The position numbers and the translations under genes are program-made. DNA of 64,000 nucleotides from Phaeodactylibacter sp. (GTDB lineage: Bacteria; Bacteroidota; Bacteroidia; Chitinophagales; Saprospiraceae). The stretch is from NCBI RefSeq assembly GCF_022763345.1, contig NZ_JALEGS010000091.1, positions 1 through 64,000 of the forward strand, read 5' to 3'. The stretch's first letter is position 1; every line of letters begins with the position of its first letter. Positions 33,642 to 43,019 of this stretch are shown here, in pieces. The notes beneath the pieces were generated by a model, which saw only the letters and a list, made by a program, of their open reading frames with translations, was not told the origin of the DNA and made no database searches.

Positions 33642-35066
33642 ATGCCCAAATTCACCCAACTCTCCCAAGTACGTACGGCTATTGAAGATGGCGACCTGAC
33701 CTGCACACAGCTGGTGGAGTATTATCTCAATCAAATTGAGCAGCAGACACATCTGAATATCTATGTGGAGGTGTATGCGCAGGAGGCACTGGAACGTGCC
33801 CGTACTCTTGATGCCCGGTATCAGCAGTCGCCCGGAGAGCTTGGCCGGCTGTATGGAATGGTACTTTCGCACAAAGACGTCATCTGCTACGCCGGGCATG
33901 GCGTTCAGGCCGGCTCTAAGATTCTGGAAGGCTTTGAATCCCTCTATTCTGCCACCGCTATTGAGCGGCTGCTGGCTGAAGATGCCATCATCATCGGGCG
34001 GGTGAACTGCGATGAATTTGCCATGGGCTCCTCCAATGAAACCTCCCACTTCGGCCCTGTACGCAACGCCGCTGACCCGGAGCGCGTGCCCGGTGGTTCT
34101 TCCGGAGGGTCTGCGGTAGCCGTACAAGCAGACACCTGCCTGGCTTCCCTCGGTTCAGATACCGGAGGCTCAGTTAGACAGCCGGCATCGTTTTGCGGGG
34201 TGATTGGAATGAAACCTACCTACGGGCGGATTTCCCGCCACGGGCTGCTGGCCTATGGCTCCTCTTTTGACCAAATTGGCACACTGACCCATTCGGTAGA
34301 GGATGCAGCGCTGCTTTTGGAGGTCATGGCCGGACCGGACGAATTCGACAGTACGGCCAGCCAAAAGCCGGTACCATTGGCAGAGAAAATCAAGTCTGCT
34401 GCCTCCGGGAAGCGCATTGCCTATTTCCCTTCGGCCCTACAGCACGAAAGCATACAGCCCGAGGTAAGGGCCACTGCCCAGTCCTTCATTGAGCAACTGC
34501 AAGAGGAAGGGCATACGGTGGAGGGCGTTGAGTTCGACCTCCTTGATTACCTGATCCCAGCCTATTATGTACTGACCACTGCCGAGGCATCTTCCAACCT
34601 CAGCCGGTACGATGGCATCCGCTATGGCTACCGCAGCCAAAATGCCACTGACTTGCTGTCTACTTATCAGCAGTCCCGGACAGAGGGCTTTGGCACAGAA
34701 GTCAAACGCCGCATCATGCTTGGCACCTTTGTGCTCAGCGCGGGCTACTACGATGCTTACTACACCAAAGCCCAAAAGGTACGCCGCCTGCTCAAAGAAA
34801 AAACGGATGCCATTTTCCGGGACTACGACTTCATTATGATGCCCGCTGCACCGACCACCGCGTGGAAGCTGGGGGATAAATCCGCCGACCCTGTAGAGAT
34901 GTACCTGGCGGATATTTTTACGGTACAGGCCAACATGGCTGGCATTCCGGCTATTTGTATCCCTGTAGGATCAGACGACGAAGGACTGCCCATTGGCATG
35001 CAGCTGATGGGGCCTAAATTTGCGGAAGCAGCACTGCTGAGCCTGGCCAGCACCCTGATCCGTTAA
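33642..35066 (+). CDS. gatA: Asp/Glu-tRNA amidotransferase subunit A
   Basis: The glutaminase subunit of GatCAB, which turns misacylated Glu-tRNA-Gln or Asp-tRNA-Asn into the right product. The 474-residue protein has the amidase signature: Lys in SHKDVI, the GGSSGGSA loop and GSDTGGSVRQPA, giving the Ser-cisSer-Lys triad. gatB and gatC are not in the window. It sits six bases after the exported protein gene and 14 bases before the MutS-like gene. Confidence 0.93.
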   Translation: MPKFTQLSQVRTAIEDGDLTCTQLVEYYLNQIEQQTHLNIYVEVYAQEALERARTLDARYQQSPGELGRLYGMVLSHKDVICYAGHGVQAGSKILEGFESLYSATAIERLLAEDAIIIGRVNCDEFAMGSSNETSHFGPVRNAADPERVPGGSSGGSAVAVQADTCLASLGSDTGGSVRQPASFCGVIGMKPTYGRISRHGLLAYGSSFDQIGTLTHSVEDAALLLEVMAGPDEFDSTASQKPVPLAEKIKSAASGKRIAYFPSALQHESIQPEVRATAQSFIEQLQEEGHTVEGVEFDLLDYLIPAYYVLTTAEASSNLSRYDGIRYGYRSQNATDLLSTYQQSRTEGFGTEVKRRIMLGTFVLSAGYYDAYYTKAQKVRRLLKEKTDAIFRDYDFIMMPAAPTTAWKLGDKSADPVEMYLADIFTVQANMAGIPAICIPVGSDDEGLPIGMQLMGPKFAEAALLSLASTLIR

Positions 35067-35080
35067 TCAGAATACTTAAC

Positions 35081-36889
35081 ATGACCCGACCCAAATATAC
35101 GGAACGCGTAGCTCAGTTTGAATCGGCTGCCGAAGCCCTCAGCCAGCGTTACAACCGTCTTTCCATCATTCGCCTGCTGATCTTTCTGGGGGGTATTGCT
35201 GCGGTGGTACTCCTCTGGAATGGGGCAAACGCTCTCGTGGGTGTGGTTAGCATAATTGTCTTTCTGGCAGGCTTCTACCGCTTCGTCACCTGGCACCAAC
35301 GGTTGAAAGCCGAAGAACAACATCAGCGCAACCTCGCCAAAGTCAATGATTGGGAGGCTGCGGTGGAACAGCACGATTTTTCAAACTACGACGATGGCGC
35401 CCGCTTCCTTGATCACGGGCACCCCAATGCTATCGACCTGGATCTCTACGGGCCTTTTTCCATGTTTCAGTACCTCAACCGGGCGGTGACTGCCCTGGGA
35501 CAGCAAATGCTCGCCCGATGGCTGGCCGAACCGGCCACACCTGAGGCCATCCAACAACGGCAGACAGCTATACAGGAACTCGGCCCAATGCTGGAGTGGC
35601 GGCAGCACTTTCAGGCCTACGGACTGGAAACAGAGGATAACCTGGAGCAAATCAGCCTGCTGCACCGATGGATGAAAGAGCCCCCTTTTCTGACTGACAA
35701 AAAATGGGTAGCTGCTGCCCTTTACATCATACCGCTATGGTCGGTTGCAGCTGCCGTAATCTGGGCGCTGTACCTGCCCTGGTACCTGGGCATTTTACTG
35801 TACCTGCCAGCCCTGCTTATCCTGCGGCGCTTCGTGGAACGGGTCAACGAAACGCACCAAAAAACAACGCATGCGGAACTAGCCCTGCGGCACTATGCAC
35901 AGCTCATTCAGCATATTGAAGGGCAAAAATTCCAAAGCCCCCTCCTGCGTCAGCTCCACGATGAGCTGTCGACCGAAGGGCAGCCCGCCTCTGCTATGAT
36001 CCGCCGCCTGTCCTATATCATCCGGCAGCTGAATGTACGCTACAATGCCTTTTCTTTTATCTTCAACATCTTTGGATTGTGGGAATTGCAGTATATCTAC
36101 CGGCTGGAGCAATGGAAAGCCGCTGTACAGGGGCACCTGCCCAAGTGGTTTGAAGCCATGGCCAGTTTCGAAGCGCTGAGCAGCCTGGGCAATATTCATC
36201 ATAACAATCCGGAATGGGCTTTCCCTACCATCACCGATGGTGCCGTGGTGGAAGCCGAAGAGCTGGGGCACCCCTTGCTGCACCGGGACAAGCGCGTATG
36301 CAATGATATCCATCTGCCCACCAATGGCCACATCAAGCTCATCACGGGGTCGAATATGGCCGGCAAGAGCACCTTTTTGAGAACGGTAGGCCTGAATATG
36401 GTACTTGCTATGGCTGGTGCCCCGGTTTGCGCCCGTAGCATGGCCCTCCCACCCCTGCAGGTCTACACTAGTATGCGCACACAGGATGCTCTGCAGGAAA
36501 GCACTTCCTCCTTTTACGCCGAACTCAAGCGCCTCAAGTTCATCATCGAAGCGGTGGAGGACACCGCTGACCATCAGCCGCCGCAGTTGCAGGCTTTTTT
36601 CCTGCTCGATGAGATACTGAAAGGCACCAACAGCAACGACCGGCATACCGGCTCCAAGGCGCTCATTCGGCAGCTCATCCGCAGCCGGGGCTCGGGCATC
36701 ATTGCCACCCACGACCTTGAACTGGGGCAGCTCGAAGCTGAAGCCAACGGCACCATTGAGAACCTCCGCATAGAAGTGGAGATTCAGGATGGCGAACTGC
36801 ACTTCGACTACAAGCTTAAGAAGGGCGTGAGCCAGTCCTTCAATGCCACCCTGCTGATGAAGCGGATGGGGATCAAGATTGAGGAATAA
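35081..36889 (+). CDS. Membrane-associated MutS-like ATPase
   Basis: A 602-residue protein with the MutS core and ATPase domains but no N-terminal mismatch-recognition domain. Walker A is GSNMAGKST (423-431, Lys429); Walker B and the MutS signature lie near FFLLDEILKGTNSNDRHTG. Two hydrophobic pairs (about 27-68 and 208-246) predict up to four membrane helices, which is odd for a DNA-binding family. Such proteins are usually annotated as MutS-family and their job is not known. It ends the pheS-hisS-gatA unit. Confidence 0.85.
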   Translation: MTRPKYTERVAQFESAAEALSQRYNRLSIIRLLIFLGGIAAVVLLWNGANALVGVVSIIVFLAGFYRFVTWHQRLKAEEQHQRNLAKVNDWEAAVEQHDFSNYDDGARFLDHGHPNAIDLDLYGPFSMFQYLNRAVTALGQQMLARWLAEPATPEAIQQRQTAIQELGPMLEWRQHFQAYGLETEDNLEQISLLHRWMKEPPFLTDKKWVAAALYIIPLWSVAAAVIWALYLPWYLGILLYLPALLILRRFVERVNETHQKTTHAELALRHYAQLIQHIEGQKFQSPLLRQLHDELSTEGQPASAMIRRLSYIIRQLNVRYNAFSFIFNIFGLWELQYIYRLEQWKAAVQGHLPKWFEAMASFEALSSLGNIHHNNPEWAFPTITDGAVVEAEELGHPLLHRDKRVCNDIHLPTNGHIKLITGSNMAGKSTFLRTVGLNMVLAMAGAPVCARSMALPPLQVYTSMRTQDALQESTSSFYAELKRLKFIIEAVEDTADHQPPQLQAFFLLDEILKGTNSNDRHTGSKALIRQLIRSRGSGIIATHDLELGQLEAEANGTIENLRIEVEIQDGELHFDYKLKKGVSQSFNATLLMKRMGIKIEE

Positions 36890-36921
36890 GCTTTACGGGC
36901 AAAATATTGACCTTTTTCTTC

Positions 36922-36929
36922 TAAATTTG
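36922..36929 (+). promoter_or_regulatory. Promoter -7 box of the toxin-antitoxin pair 1
   Basis: TAAATTTG fits TAnnTTTG, about 100 bases before the antitoxin ATG. Confidence 0.45.
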
Positions 36930-37028
36930 TGTTGATTGTACAAATGGTTGAAATGCTACACTCTATATCAATAGTCTGTCATTCCGCCATGAAGCAACAC
37001 AGCTGTTTCTCATTTAACGATCAGTAAT

Positions 37029-37238
37029 ATGCGGACTATCACAGTAGATATTATAAACGAAAAAGCACTGAACCTTTTACGGGACATGGAGTCTTTGGAG
37101 CTTATCCGTTTGAGAAACAGCAAGCCCGAAGAGCATGGAGAACCTGTAGACTGGACTAAGTATAAGGGAGCTATGTCCAAACAGCTTTTAAGCGAGATTG
37201 ACCAACAGTTAGACGAATTGAGAGGCGAATGGGACTAA
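37029..37238 (+). CDS. Antitoxin of PIN-type toxin-antitoxin pair 1
   Basis: A 69-residue protein with a short beta-strand start (MRTITVDIINEKALNLL) and a charged helical tail, as expected of a VapB-like antitoxin. Its end overlaps the PIN toxin gene by ten bases, the usual order. Family not recognised with certainty. Confidence 0.75.
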   Translation: MRTITVDIINEKALNLLRDMESLELIRLRNSKPEEHGEPVDWTKYKGAMSKQLLSEIDQQLDELRGEWD

Positions 37239-37621
37239 AATATCTTTGGGACACCAATACCGCTATTTATTACTTGCAGCAACAATTTCCGCCCTCAGCT
37301 GAAAAGTTCATCGATGAGACCGTACTGGATTCCAGTCCTGCGATTTCAGTGATCACCGAAATAGAGTTGCTCTGCTGGAAGACAGATTCGGAGAAAGATT
37401 TGATTGTTCTTCGTAACTTTATTCATGACGCCCAGGTCCTCGAGCTGGAGAAGGCTATAAAGTTAAAAACCGCAGAAATACGAAAGGCTCATAAAATCAA
37501 GCTCCCGGATGCAATCATTGCTGCTACTGCCCTGGCTCATGATTTTACACTACTCACCAGAAATGTCAAAGACTTCAAGCATATTGAAGGTCTAAGCCTC
37601 ATTAACCCTTATGAAAAATAA
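37229..37621 (+). CDS. PIN-domain toxin (VapC-like), pair 1
   Basis: A 130-residue PIN ribonuclease. Acidic residues are visible in WDTNTAIYYL, TEIELL, KLPDAIIAATAL and TRNVKDF, the four positions that bind the metal. VapC toxins cut tRNA or rRNA when freed from the antitoxin. It overlaps the antitoxin gene. Confidence 0.88.
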   Translation: MGLKYLWDTNTAIYYLQQQFPPSAEKFIDETVLDSSPAISVITEIELLCWKTDSEKDLIVLRNFIHDAQVLELEKAIKLKTAEIRKAHKIKLPDAIIAATALAHDFTLLTRNVKDFKHIEGLSLINPYEK

Positions 37622-37945
37622 GTGGGTGTGCTTTCTGAATAGTTTCACCTGTCCTTCCCTCAGAACCAAAAGGCGTTTAGGGTTAAGTTCTGCATCAGTC
37701 TGCTTATCTATCATTACTATTTGGATGCTAAAAAAGCATCTCTAAACAGTTCAACATTTGAGCAATTAAGAGTCAAAATATAATTCTGAATTGCACTGAA
37801 AAATAGAGGTCGCCGTCTTGTCGAAAGTATAGTTTTAACCAATAGCACCATAGAAAAACCTGATGCTTTGTGTGATAGCCGGCACATAACTCATGTCCAT
37901 ATGATCATAGATTTGTGTTATCAAATAATAAAACAAATAGAAAAC
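37622..37945. other. Intergenic region upstream of the peroxiredoxin
   Basis: About 320 bases. A hairpin GATGCT/AGCATC (37724-37740) and a -7 box (37908-37915) are the only signals seen. Confidence 0.45.
37908..37915 (+). promoter_or_regulatory. Promoter -7 box of the peroxiredoxin gene
   Basis: TAGATTTG fits TAnnTTTG exactly, 30 bases before the ATG at 37946. Confidence 0.6.
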
Positions 37946-38599
37946 ATGGAAGATAACACCACGATCAATCAAATGCCGCGCATCGGCGATCAGGCACCTG
38001 ACTTTACCGCCTCTACGACTACCGGACCGCTGAAGCTTTCCGAGTACAACAAAGACAGCTGGGTGATTCTATTCTCTCACCCTGCCGACTTCACACCGGT
38101 TTGCACGACTGAGATGAGCGCTTTTGCGGTTGACCAGCAATTCTTTGACGAGCGCAACACCAAGCTGCTCGGTCTTAGCATCGATAGCATTCACTCCCAT
38201 CTGGCCTGGGTAAACAACGTAAAGGAAAAGACAGGCGTCTATTTCCAGTTCCCGATCATTGCTGACCTCGATATGAAGGTGTCTCAGCTGTACGGCATGC
38301 TGCACGATAAGGAGAGTACTACTGCTGCTGTACGCGCGGTATTCTTCATCGACCCTAAAGGCACCATCCGCCTGATGATGTACTACCCCCTCAATGTGGG
38401 CCGTAACATGGAAGAAATCAAGCGTGCACTGATTGCCCTGCAAACAGCAGACGAGTGTAACTGTGCCCTGCCTATCAACTGGACTCCGGGCGAAAAAGCC
38501 ATCGTTCCTCCACCCAAAACACTGGCAGAGATGGACGAGCGCATCAAGAATACAGAATACGAAATGGTAGACTTCTATCTGGCGAAGAAGGATATCTAA
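37946..38599 (+). CDS. Peroxiredoxin, Prx6 (1-Cys) type
   Basis: A 217-residue thiol peroxidase that reduces peroxides in the cytoplasm. The peroxidatic Cys53 lies in HPADFTPVCTTE (P-x3-T-x2-C). The long C-terminal region (GEKAIVPP...) marks the Prx6 subgroup. Two further cysteines (ADECNCAL) could resolve the sulfenic acid. It is a single gene between two toxin-antitoxin pairs. ATG at 37946 fits better than an upstream start because the -7 box lies between. Confidence 0.93.
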   Translation: MEDNTTINQMPRIGDQAPDFTASTTTGPLKLSEYNKDSWVILFSHPADFTPVCTTEMSAFAVDQQFFDERNTKLLGLSIDSIHSHLAWVNNVKEKTGVYFQFPIIADLDMKVSQLYGMLHDKESTTAAVRAVFFIDPKGTIRLMMYYPLNVGRNMEEIKRALIALQTADECNCALPINWTPGEKAIVPPPKTLAEMDERIKNTEYEMVDFYLAKKDI

Positions 38600-38637
38600 G
38601 CCTGGATTAGAAGTTCGTCAAGACCGATAACGATAAG

Positions 38638-38676
38638 GAAATGGGCGCAGCAGGAATGTTGGGCTCATTTTCTTTT
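38638..38676 (+). terminator. Terminator-like hairpin after the peroxiredoxin gene
   Basis: GGAAATGGGC pairs with GCTCATTTTC (one G-U and small mismatch) across a 15-base loop, followed by TTTT. Confidence 0.4.
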
Positions 38677-38817
38677 GGGCGGTAATAGGTGCTTGTAGAA
38701 TATCTCGCCATTGATTTACCTGAAACACCTGTTAAGCTTGGGCGCAAATGTAGCCCAAGAAGCAGGGAACTTTAGGAAAGTGTTTTGTGTTATTTAGCTT
38801 TAAGCAACATTATAATA

Positions 38818-39042
38818 ATGGACACAACAAAACAGCCTCCCTTAAACGAGATACAACTCACGCTAATCCGTTTGTTTAGCAGAGAAATGTCCTCTGATGA
38901 AATGGCACACATCAAACAGTTGCTGATGGATTATTACGAAAATGAACTACAAAAAGAGCTGGATGAGGTGATAGCAGACAAAAACCTTACAGCAGCTGAC
39001 TTTGAAGAGCGCCTAAATCAACAACAACGTAATGCCCATTGA
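38818..39042 (+). CDS. Antitoxin-like protein of PIN pair 2
   Basis: A 74-residue acidic helical protein ending in a charged tail (FEERLNQQQRNAH). It overlaps the PIN gene by four bases, as toxin-antitoxin genes do. No family recognised; the antitoxin call rests on position. Confidence 0.6.
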   Translation: MDTTKQPPLNEIQLTLIRLFSREMSSDEMAHIKQLLMDYYENELQKELDEVIADKNLTAADFEERLNQQQRNAH

Positions 39043-39446
39043 AAGTTGTCATTGACACCAACTGCTTAATCGTTTCCATTCCTCGAAAAAATCCTGAGTT
39101 TTGGCTATATAAAGCATTTTCGGATGGATTATTTGAATGGTTGGTTAGTAATGAAATTCTCACTGAATACGAAGAACAACTCTCTTCCTTTTACTCTCCT
39201 AAAACTGCCGACTTAGTTTTAAAAATTCTTTCAACTGCTCCCAATGTCACTTTTACTGAACCATATTTCCGATGGGGGCTTATAGAAACTGATCCTGATG
39301 ATAACAAGTTTGCAGATTTGGCGATTTCAGCCAACGCCAACTATCTGGTAACTCATGATAAACACTTCAAAGTATTAGACACTATTCCTTTTCCCACCGT
39401 AAAAGTCGTTGACCTGCCCTCTTTCAGGCAGGCGCTTTTCTATTGA
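39039..39446 (+). CDS. PIN-domain toxin, pair 2
   Basis: A 135-residue PIN-family protein of the COG1569 type. IDTNCLIVSI, the TEYEE segment, DPDDNKFADLA and VTHDKHF supply the acidic residues. The likely start is TTG at 39039, overlapping the antitoxin stop. Presumed ribonuclease. Confidence 0.8.
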   Translation: MKVVIDTNCLIVSIPRKNPEFWLYKAFSDGLFEWLVSNEILTEYEEQLSSFYSPKTADLVLKILSTAPNVTFTEPYFRWGLIETDPDDNKFADLAISANANYLVTHDKHFKVLDTIPFPTVKVVDLPSFRQALFY

Positions 39447-39485
39447 TCGCCACTACTTTTTGATTTCGATCCATCGGCTAACATG

Positions 39486-40433
39486 CTATTTCCGTACCAC
39501 CCAACCCTCACAATCCGGATAAGCCTGCAGCAGCCCTCCCCAATCCGCATCCGGCCCCATCACACTAATAGCAGACGCCAATGCATCAGCTGTAGCACAA
39601 TCGGAGCAAAGCACCGTAACCTGTGCACCGTGCTGCACCCCAAGCCCGGTACGAGGGTCAATAATATGGCTATAGCGTTGCCCTTCCCAGCTGAGGTAGC
39701 GGTAGTGGTCCCCGGAGGTGGCGATAGCGCGGTGGGCCAAGTGCAGGGTGACCGATTGGAATTGTCCGAGGCTGTCTGTTTGCTGCACCTGAATGGCCCA
39801 GCCAAGCGCATCCGGCGGGGGCGACGTGACGCGGATATCTCCGCCCCCATCCACGAGGCTACTTTGGATACCATGGGCGAGCAGAACTTCAGTCATAGCA
39901 TCCACTGCGAAGCCTTTGGCAATCCCTCCGGCATCGAGCTTAATCCCAGGCCGCAACACCTGCAGGCGCAGTCCGGGCAATACCTGAATGGATTCATACC
40001 CCACCCGCATCCGGGCTTCTTCAATCTGCTTCAAATCGGGAAACTGCTGTTGACGGAAGGCACGGCGCCAGAGCTTGGACAATGGCCCAATCGTCAGGTC
40101 AAAGGCACCCTGACTCAATACGGATAACGCCTGCCCCTGCTGCACCACTTCCCAAAGCGGGCGACTGACCTTCACTACAGCACCGGAGTCTAATTCGCTT
40201 AACCGGCTCAGCTCACTTTGCGCGTCGTAGTCGCTGAGGCGGGCATTGAGGGCATCAAGCGTATCAAAAGCGGCCCCGGCAGCAGTTTGAGCAAGACTGT
40301 CGGAATCTGCATACAGTATTACCCGAAACTCCGTCCCCATCTGTGGGCGCGTGAAGGCATAACGCTCTTGCGCACCTGCCACCACGCACCACAAACAGCT
40401 GAGCCATATTAACGGGCTGTGCAGATTCAACAT
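39486..40433 (-). CDS. apbE: FAD:protein FMN transferase (ApbE)
   Basis: Attaches FMN from FAD to threonine of target flavoproteins, or removes FAD. The 315-residue protein has a signal peptide (about 1-21) and ApbE motifs: MGTEF, KLDAGGIAKGFAVD, VDGGGDI and HIIDPRTG. It acts in the periplasm. It lies one base after the Gfo/Idh gene on the same strand. ATG at 40433. Confidence 0.9.
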   Translation of the reverse strand: MLNLHSPLIWLSCLWCVVAGAQERYAFTRPQMGTEFRVILYADSDSLAQTAAGAAFDTLDALNARLSDYDAQSELSRLSELDSGAVVKVSRPLWEVVQQGQALSVLSQGAFDLTIGPLSKLWRRAFRQQQFPDLKQIEEARMRVGYESIQVLPGLRLQVLRPGIKLDAGGIAKGFAVDAMTEVLLAHGIQSSLVDGGGDIRVTSPPPDALGWAIQVQQTDSLGQFQSVTLHLAHRAIATSGDHYRYLSWEGQRYSHIIDPRTGLGVQHGAQVTVLCSDCATADALASAISVMGPDADWGGLLQAYPDCEGWVVRK

Positions 40434-40434
40434 C

Positions 40435-41766
40435 CTACAGCACCTTGGTTTCTCCAGGCACTGCGATTGGGTAAGTGCCATCTTCCCGCGGCATGACCTT
40501 CGGGTTCGCATCCCAGGCCAACTTCTCCGGCATCAGGCTGAGGTCCGAATTCAGGGCAGCGTCCCACTCAATGACTTGCCCGGAGTATGTCGCCATGCGC
40601 CCCATGATGGCCGTTAGGGTTGCCTTCGCACCATTCTCTGCATCTTCGTATTTGTAGTCGCCCTTAGCAATAGCTTCGAAAAGGAGGTCGTGCTCGTACT
40701 GATACGGATTCGGATCCTTTCGGTCGTTGTAATCCAGGATGTTGTGGCCACTGCGGGTCAGGATGACGCCCGGCTTCGGTGCTGTGCCATTGGTCCCGTG
40801 AAAAGCTTCCGTCACCATAGTGGGGCAGCCCTTGATATGGCGGCATTGGCTGTGCATGAAGGAGCCATCAGCATATTCGTACTCGACCATGTGGTGGTCA
40901 AAAATCTCACCATGCTCTGGCCCGGTGCGCACTTGACGGCCGCCCATACCGGATGCCCTCACCGGGTACGCCTGCTTGACCCAGTTGCCCACGTCGAGGT
41001 TGTGGATGTGCTGCTCATTGATGTGGTCGCCACAGAGCCAGTTGAAGTAATACCAGTTTTGCATTTGGTATTCCATCTCAGTTTGGCCTGGCTTGCGCGG
41101 GCGTACCCACACACCACCGCTGTTCCAGTACACACGGGAAGAAGTGATATCCCCGATAGCGCCCTCATGCAGCAGGTCGACCCATTTTTGGTATTTTTTT
41201 TGGTAATGCCGCTGCAGGCCCACCACTACATTCAGTTTTTTCTTTTTCGCCACTTCTGCGGTCTCCAGCACCTTGCGTACCCCGGGGCCATCCACGGCCA
41301 GGGGTTTCTCCATGAAGACGTGCTTGCCGGCTTTGATGGCGGCCTCGAAATGGTCAGGACGGAAGCCGGGAGGGGTGGCAATCAAAACCACATCACACAG
41401 ATCAATCACCTGTTTGTAGGCATCAAAACCATGGAAACGGTGCTCCACGGGGACGTCCATACGGGCCGAATCGATTTCGTAATTAGGCATTTCCGCCTGC
41501 AGCTGCTTATAGCTGCTTTCCAACTGGTCCTGAAATGCATCCGCCATAGCGACTAACTTCACGGATTCTTTAACGGACATCGCCTGAAGGGCAGCACCTG
41601 TGCCCCGCCCGCCGCATCCAATGAGCCCGACTTTGATGGTGTCTTCGCCTGCTACATAAGCTTTGGCGGAAAGTATGGAGGGCGCCATCATCAGGCCACC
41701 CGCCGCGAAACCGGTCTTTTTGACAAAGTCCCGGCGTTTCATTTTTGAAGGTTGATCGTTCTGCAT
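40435..41766 (-). CDS. Tat-exported Gfo/Idh/MocA oxidoreductase
   Basis: A 443-residue NAD(P)-dependent sugar-type oxidoreductase. The Tat motif KRRDFVKKTG (10-19) precedes a hydrophobic stretch, so it should be folded and exported by TatABC; tatC is at 60145. The dinucleotide motif GLIGCGGRGTG and catalytic EKPLA are present. Many relatives in Bacteroidota act on sugars or glycosides in the periplasm. It lies between an FGE-fold gene and apbE on the same strand. Exact substrate unknown. Confidence 0.9.
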   Translation of the reverse strand: MQNDQPSKMKRRDFVKKTGFAAGGLMMAPSILSAKAYVAGEDTIKVGLIGCGGRGTGAALQAMSVKESVKLVAMADAFQDQLESSYKQLQAEMPNYEIDSARMDVPVEHRFHGFDAYKQVIDLCDVVLIATPPGFRPDHFEAAIKAGKHVFMEKPLAVDGPGVRKVLETAEVAKKKKLNVVVGLQRHYQKKYQKWVDLLHEGAIGDITSSRVYWNSGGVWVRPRKPGQTEMEYQMQNWYYFNWLCGDHINEQHIHNLDVGNWVKQAYPVRASGMGGRQVRTGPEHGEIFDHHMVEYEYADGSFMHSQCRHIKGCPTMVTEAFHGTNGTAPKPGVILTRSGHNILDYNDRKDPNPYQYEHDLLFEAIAKGDYKYEDAENGAKATLTAIMGRMATYSGQVIEWDAALNSDLSLMPEKLAWDANPKVMPREDGTYPIAVPGETKVL

Positions 41767-41816
41767 AGTCTTACAATTTTCTGGTTAGGTATTTTAGTGA
41801 CGGATAAAAATAGATG

Positions 41817-42755
41817 TTACCACTTGATCGCTTTTCCGAAAAAAGCCTCTACTTCTTCCGGACTTGGCTGCTTTGCCGGCTTCACCAACCGAAACCCTAC
41901 GAAGGGCGAGTCGGTATTCCACCAAAGGCTTTTGGGAATCTGCGGGTCGCGCTGCTGCCAGCGGATGGAGGACTTCTCGCGGGCCATACAGGTGCAGTCT
42001 TCCGCATCAGAATCAAAGGAGCCGCCTTTGACTACCCGCCCGTAACGTTGCTCCGGCACCGCCCATGGGTTGTTGAGTACTTCCTCCCCGGCAGTCTCCG
42101 GTTCGGTGTAGGCATCGATCGTCCACTCGGCAACGTTGCCTAAAAGGTCGTAAATGCCCAGCCCGGTGGGTGCCTTTTCACCAGCTTTGTGGTAAGTTTC
42201 TTCACTGTTTTCATAATGCCAGGCGTGGGCATCTAATTCCCCCATTTCTTTGGCGCTCAGCTGACAGGCATAGGCCCACTCCGCCTCGGTGGGCAGCCGG
42301 TAGAACTCTCCGGTTTTTTGGTACAGCCAGCCGCAAAAGAGCAGGGCCGCCTGCTGCGTCATATTCACGGCGGGATGGCGGAGCTCATGCCCCATGCCAA
42401 ACGTTACATCGATATAGGGCGGAGTTGGGCGGCTTACCGCATCTGCCTCAAAACCACCGCCTTCCCAATTGCTCTCATAAGTGTCTTCTTCCCGGTGCTG
42501 GAAAAGGCTAAATAGGTCGTGCGTGACTTCATAGGTGCCTATCCAAAAGGGGGCTAACTTTGTTTTTTGAGTCACCTCGCCCCTCTGCCACTCGAAGGTC
42601 CCGCCGGGCAAATAGACCGTTTCCACTGTTACCGTAGTCCCGGGAATGGTTGTTGAAGAAGCCGCGCCTGTTTCGGGAGCCTGGGCTTGGATAGGGGTCC
42701 ATATAGCCAGCCCCAGAAGCAGGGCCAACAGCGGGGCTTTCGTCCAATGCTGCAT
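41817..42755 (-). CDS. Secreted FGE-sulfatase-fold (SUMF1-like) protein
   Basis: A 312-residue protein with a signal peptide (about 1-25) and a formylglycine-generating-enzyme fold (MTQQAALLFCGWLYQKTG, YRLPTEAEWAYA, GNVAEWT, KGGSFDSDAEDC). The first of the two catalytic cysteines of active FGE appears replaced by serine (GGSFDS), so it is probably not a true FGE. The fold is also used by non-enzymatic proteins such as GldK, but no lipobox is present. ATG at 42755. The gene runs toward the oxidoreductase, 50 bases apart. Confidence 0.8.
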   Translation of the reverse strand: MQHWTKAPLLALLLGLAIWTPIQAQAPETGAASSTTIPGTTVTVETVYLPGGTFEWQRGEVTQKTKLAPFWIGTYEVTHDLFSLFQHREEDTYESNWEGGGFEADAVSRPTPPYIDVTFGMGHELRHPAVNMTQQAALLFCGWLYQKTGEFYRLPTEAEWAYACQLSAKEMGELDAHAWHYENSEETYHKAGEKAPTGLGIYDLLGNVAEWTIDAYTEPETAGEEVLNNPWAVPEQRYGRVVKGGSFDSDAEDCTCMAREKSSIRWQQRDPQIPKSLWWNTDSPFVGFRLVKPAKQPSPEEVEAFFGKAIKW

Positions 42756-43019
42756 AGTATAGATTTTAGTTAAAGGACGTTGTTGCCGTCTAAATGTAAT
42801 GAAAATGGAGGCAATTACAGAGCGGCTTGTGCGGTAAAGTCGCAGAAGGTCTACAAAAAAGAAAAGCACCAGCTACCTTAAAGCAACTGGTGCTATCCGT
42901 TTTGAATCAGACGGGTGATTTCCTACCGTGGCAGGGTTTGTAGTGTATGTATAGCCATGATGCGGCAGCCTCTGCTAAACCCCTACTCCGGCTATGGTGT
43001 TTTTCTAAAAAATCTGTCT

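Noticed and set aside
41817..42755. The FGE-fold protein as GldK of the gliding machine
   Set aside because: GldK is a longer lipoprotein encoded beside gldL. This protein has no lipobox and sits with an oxidoreductase and apbE.
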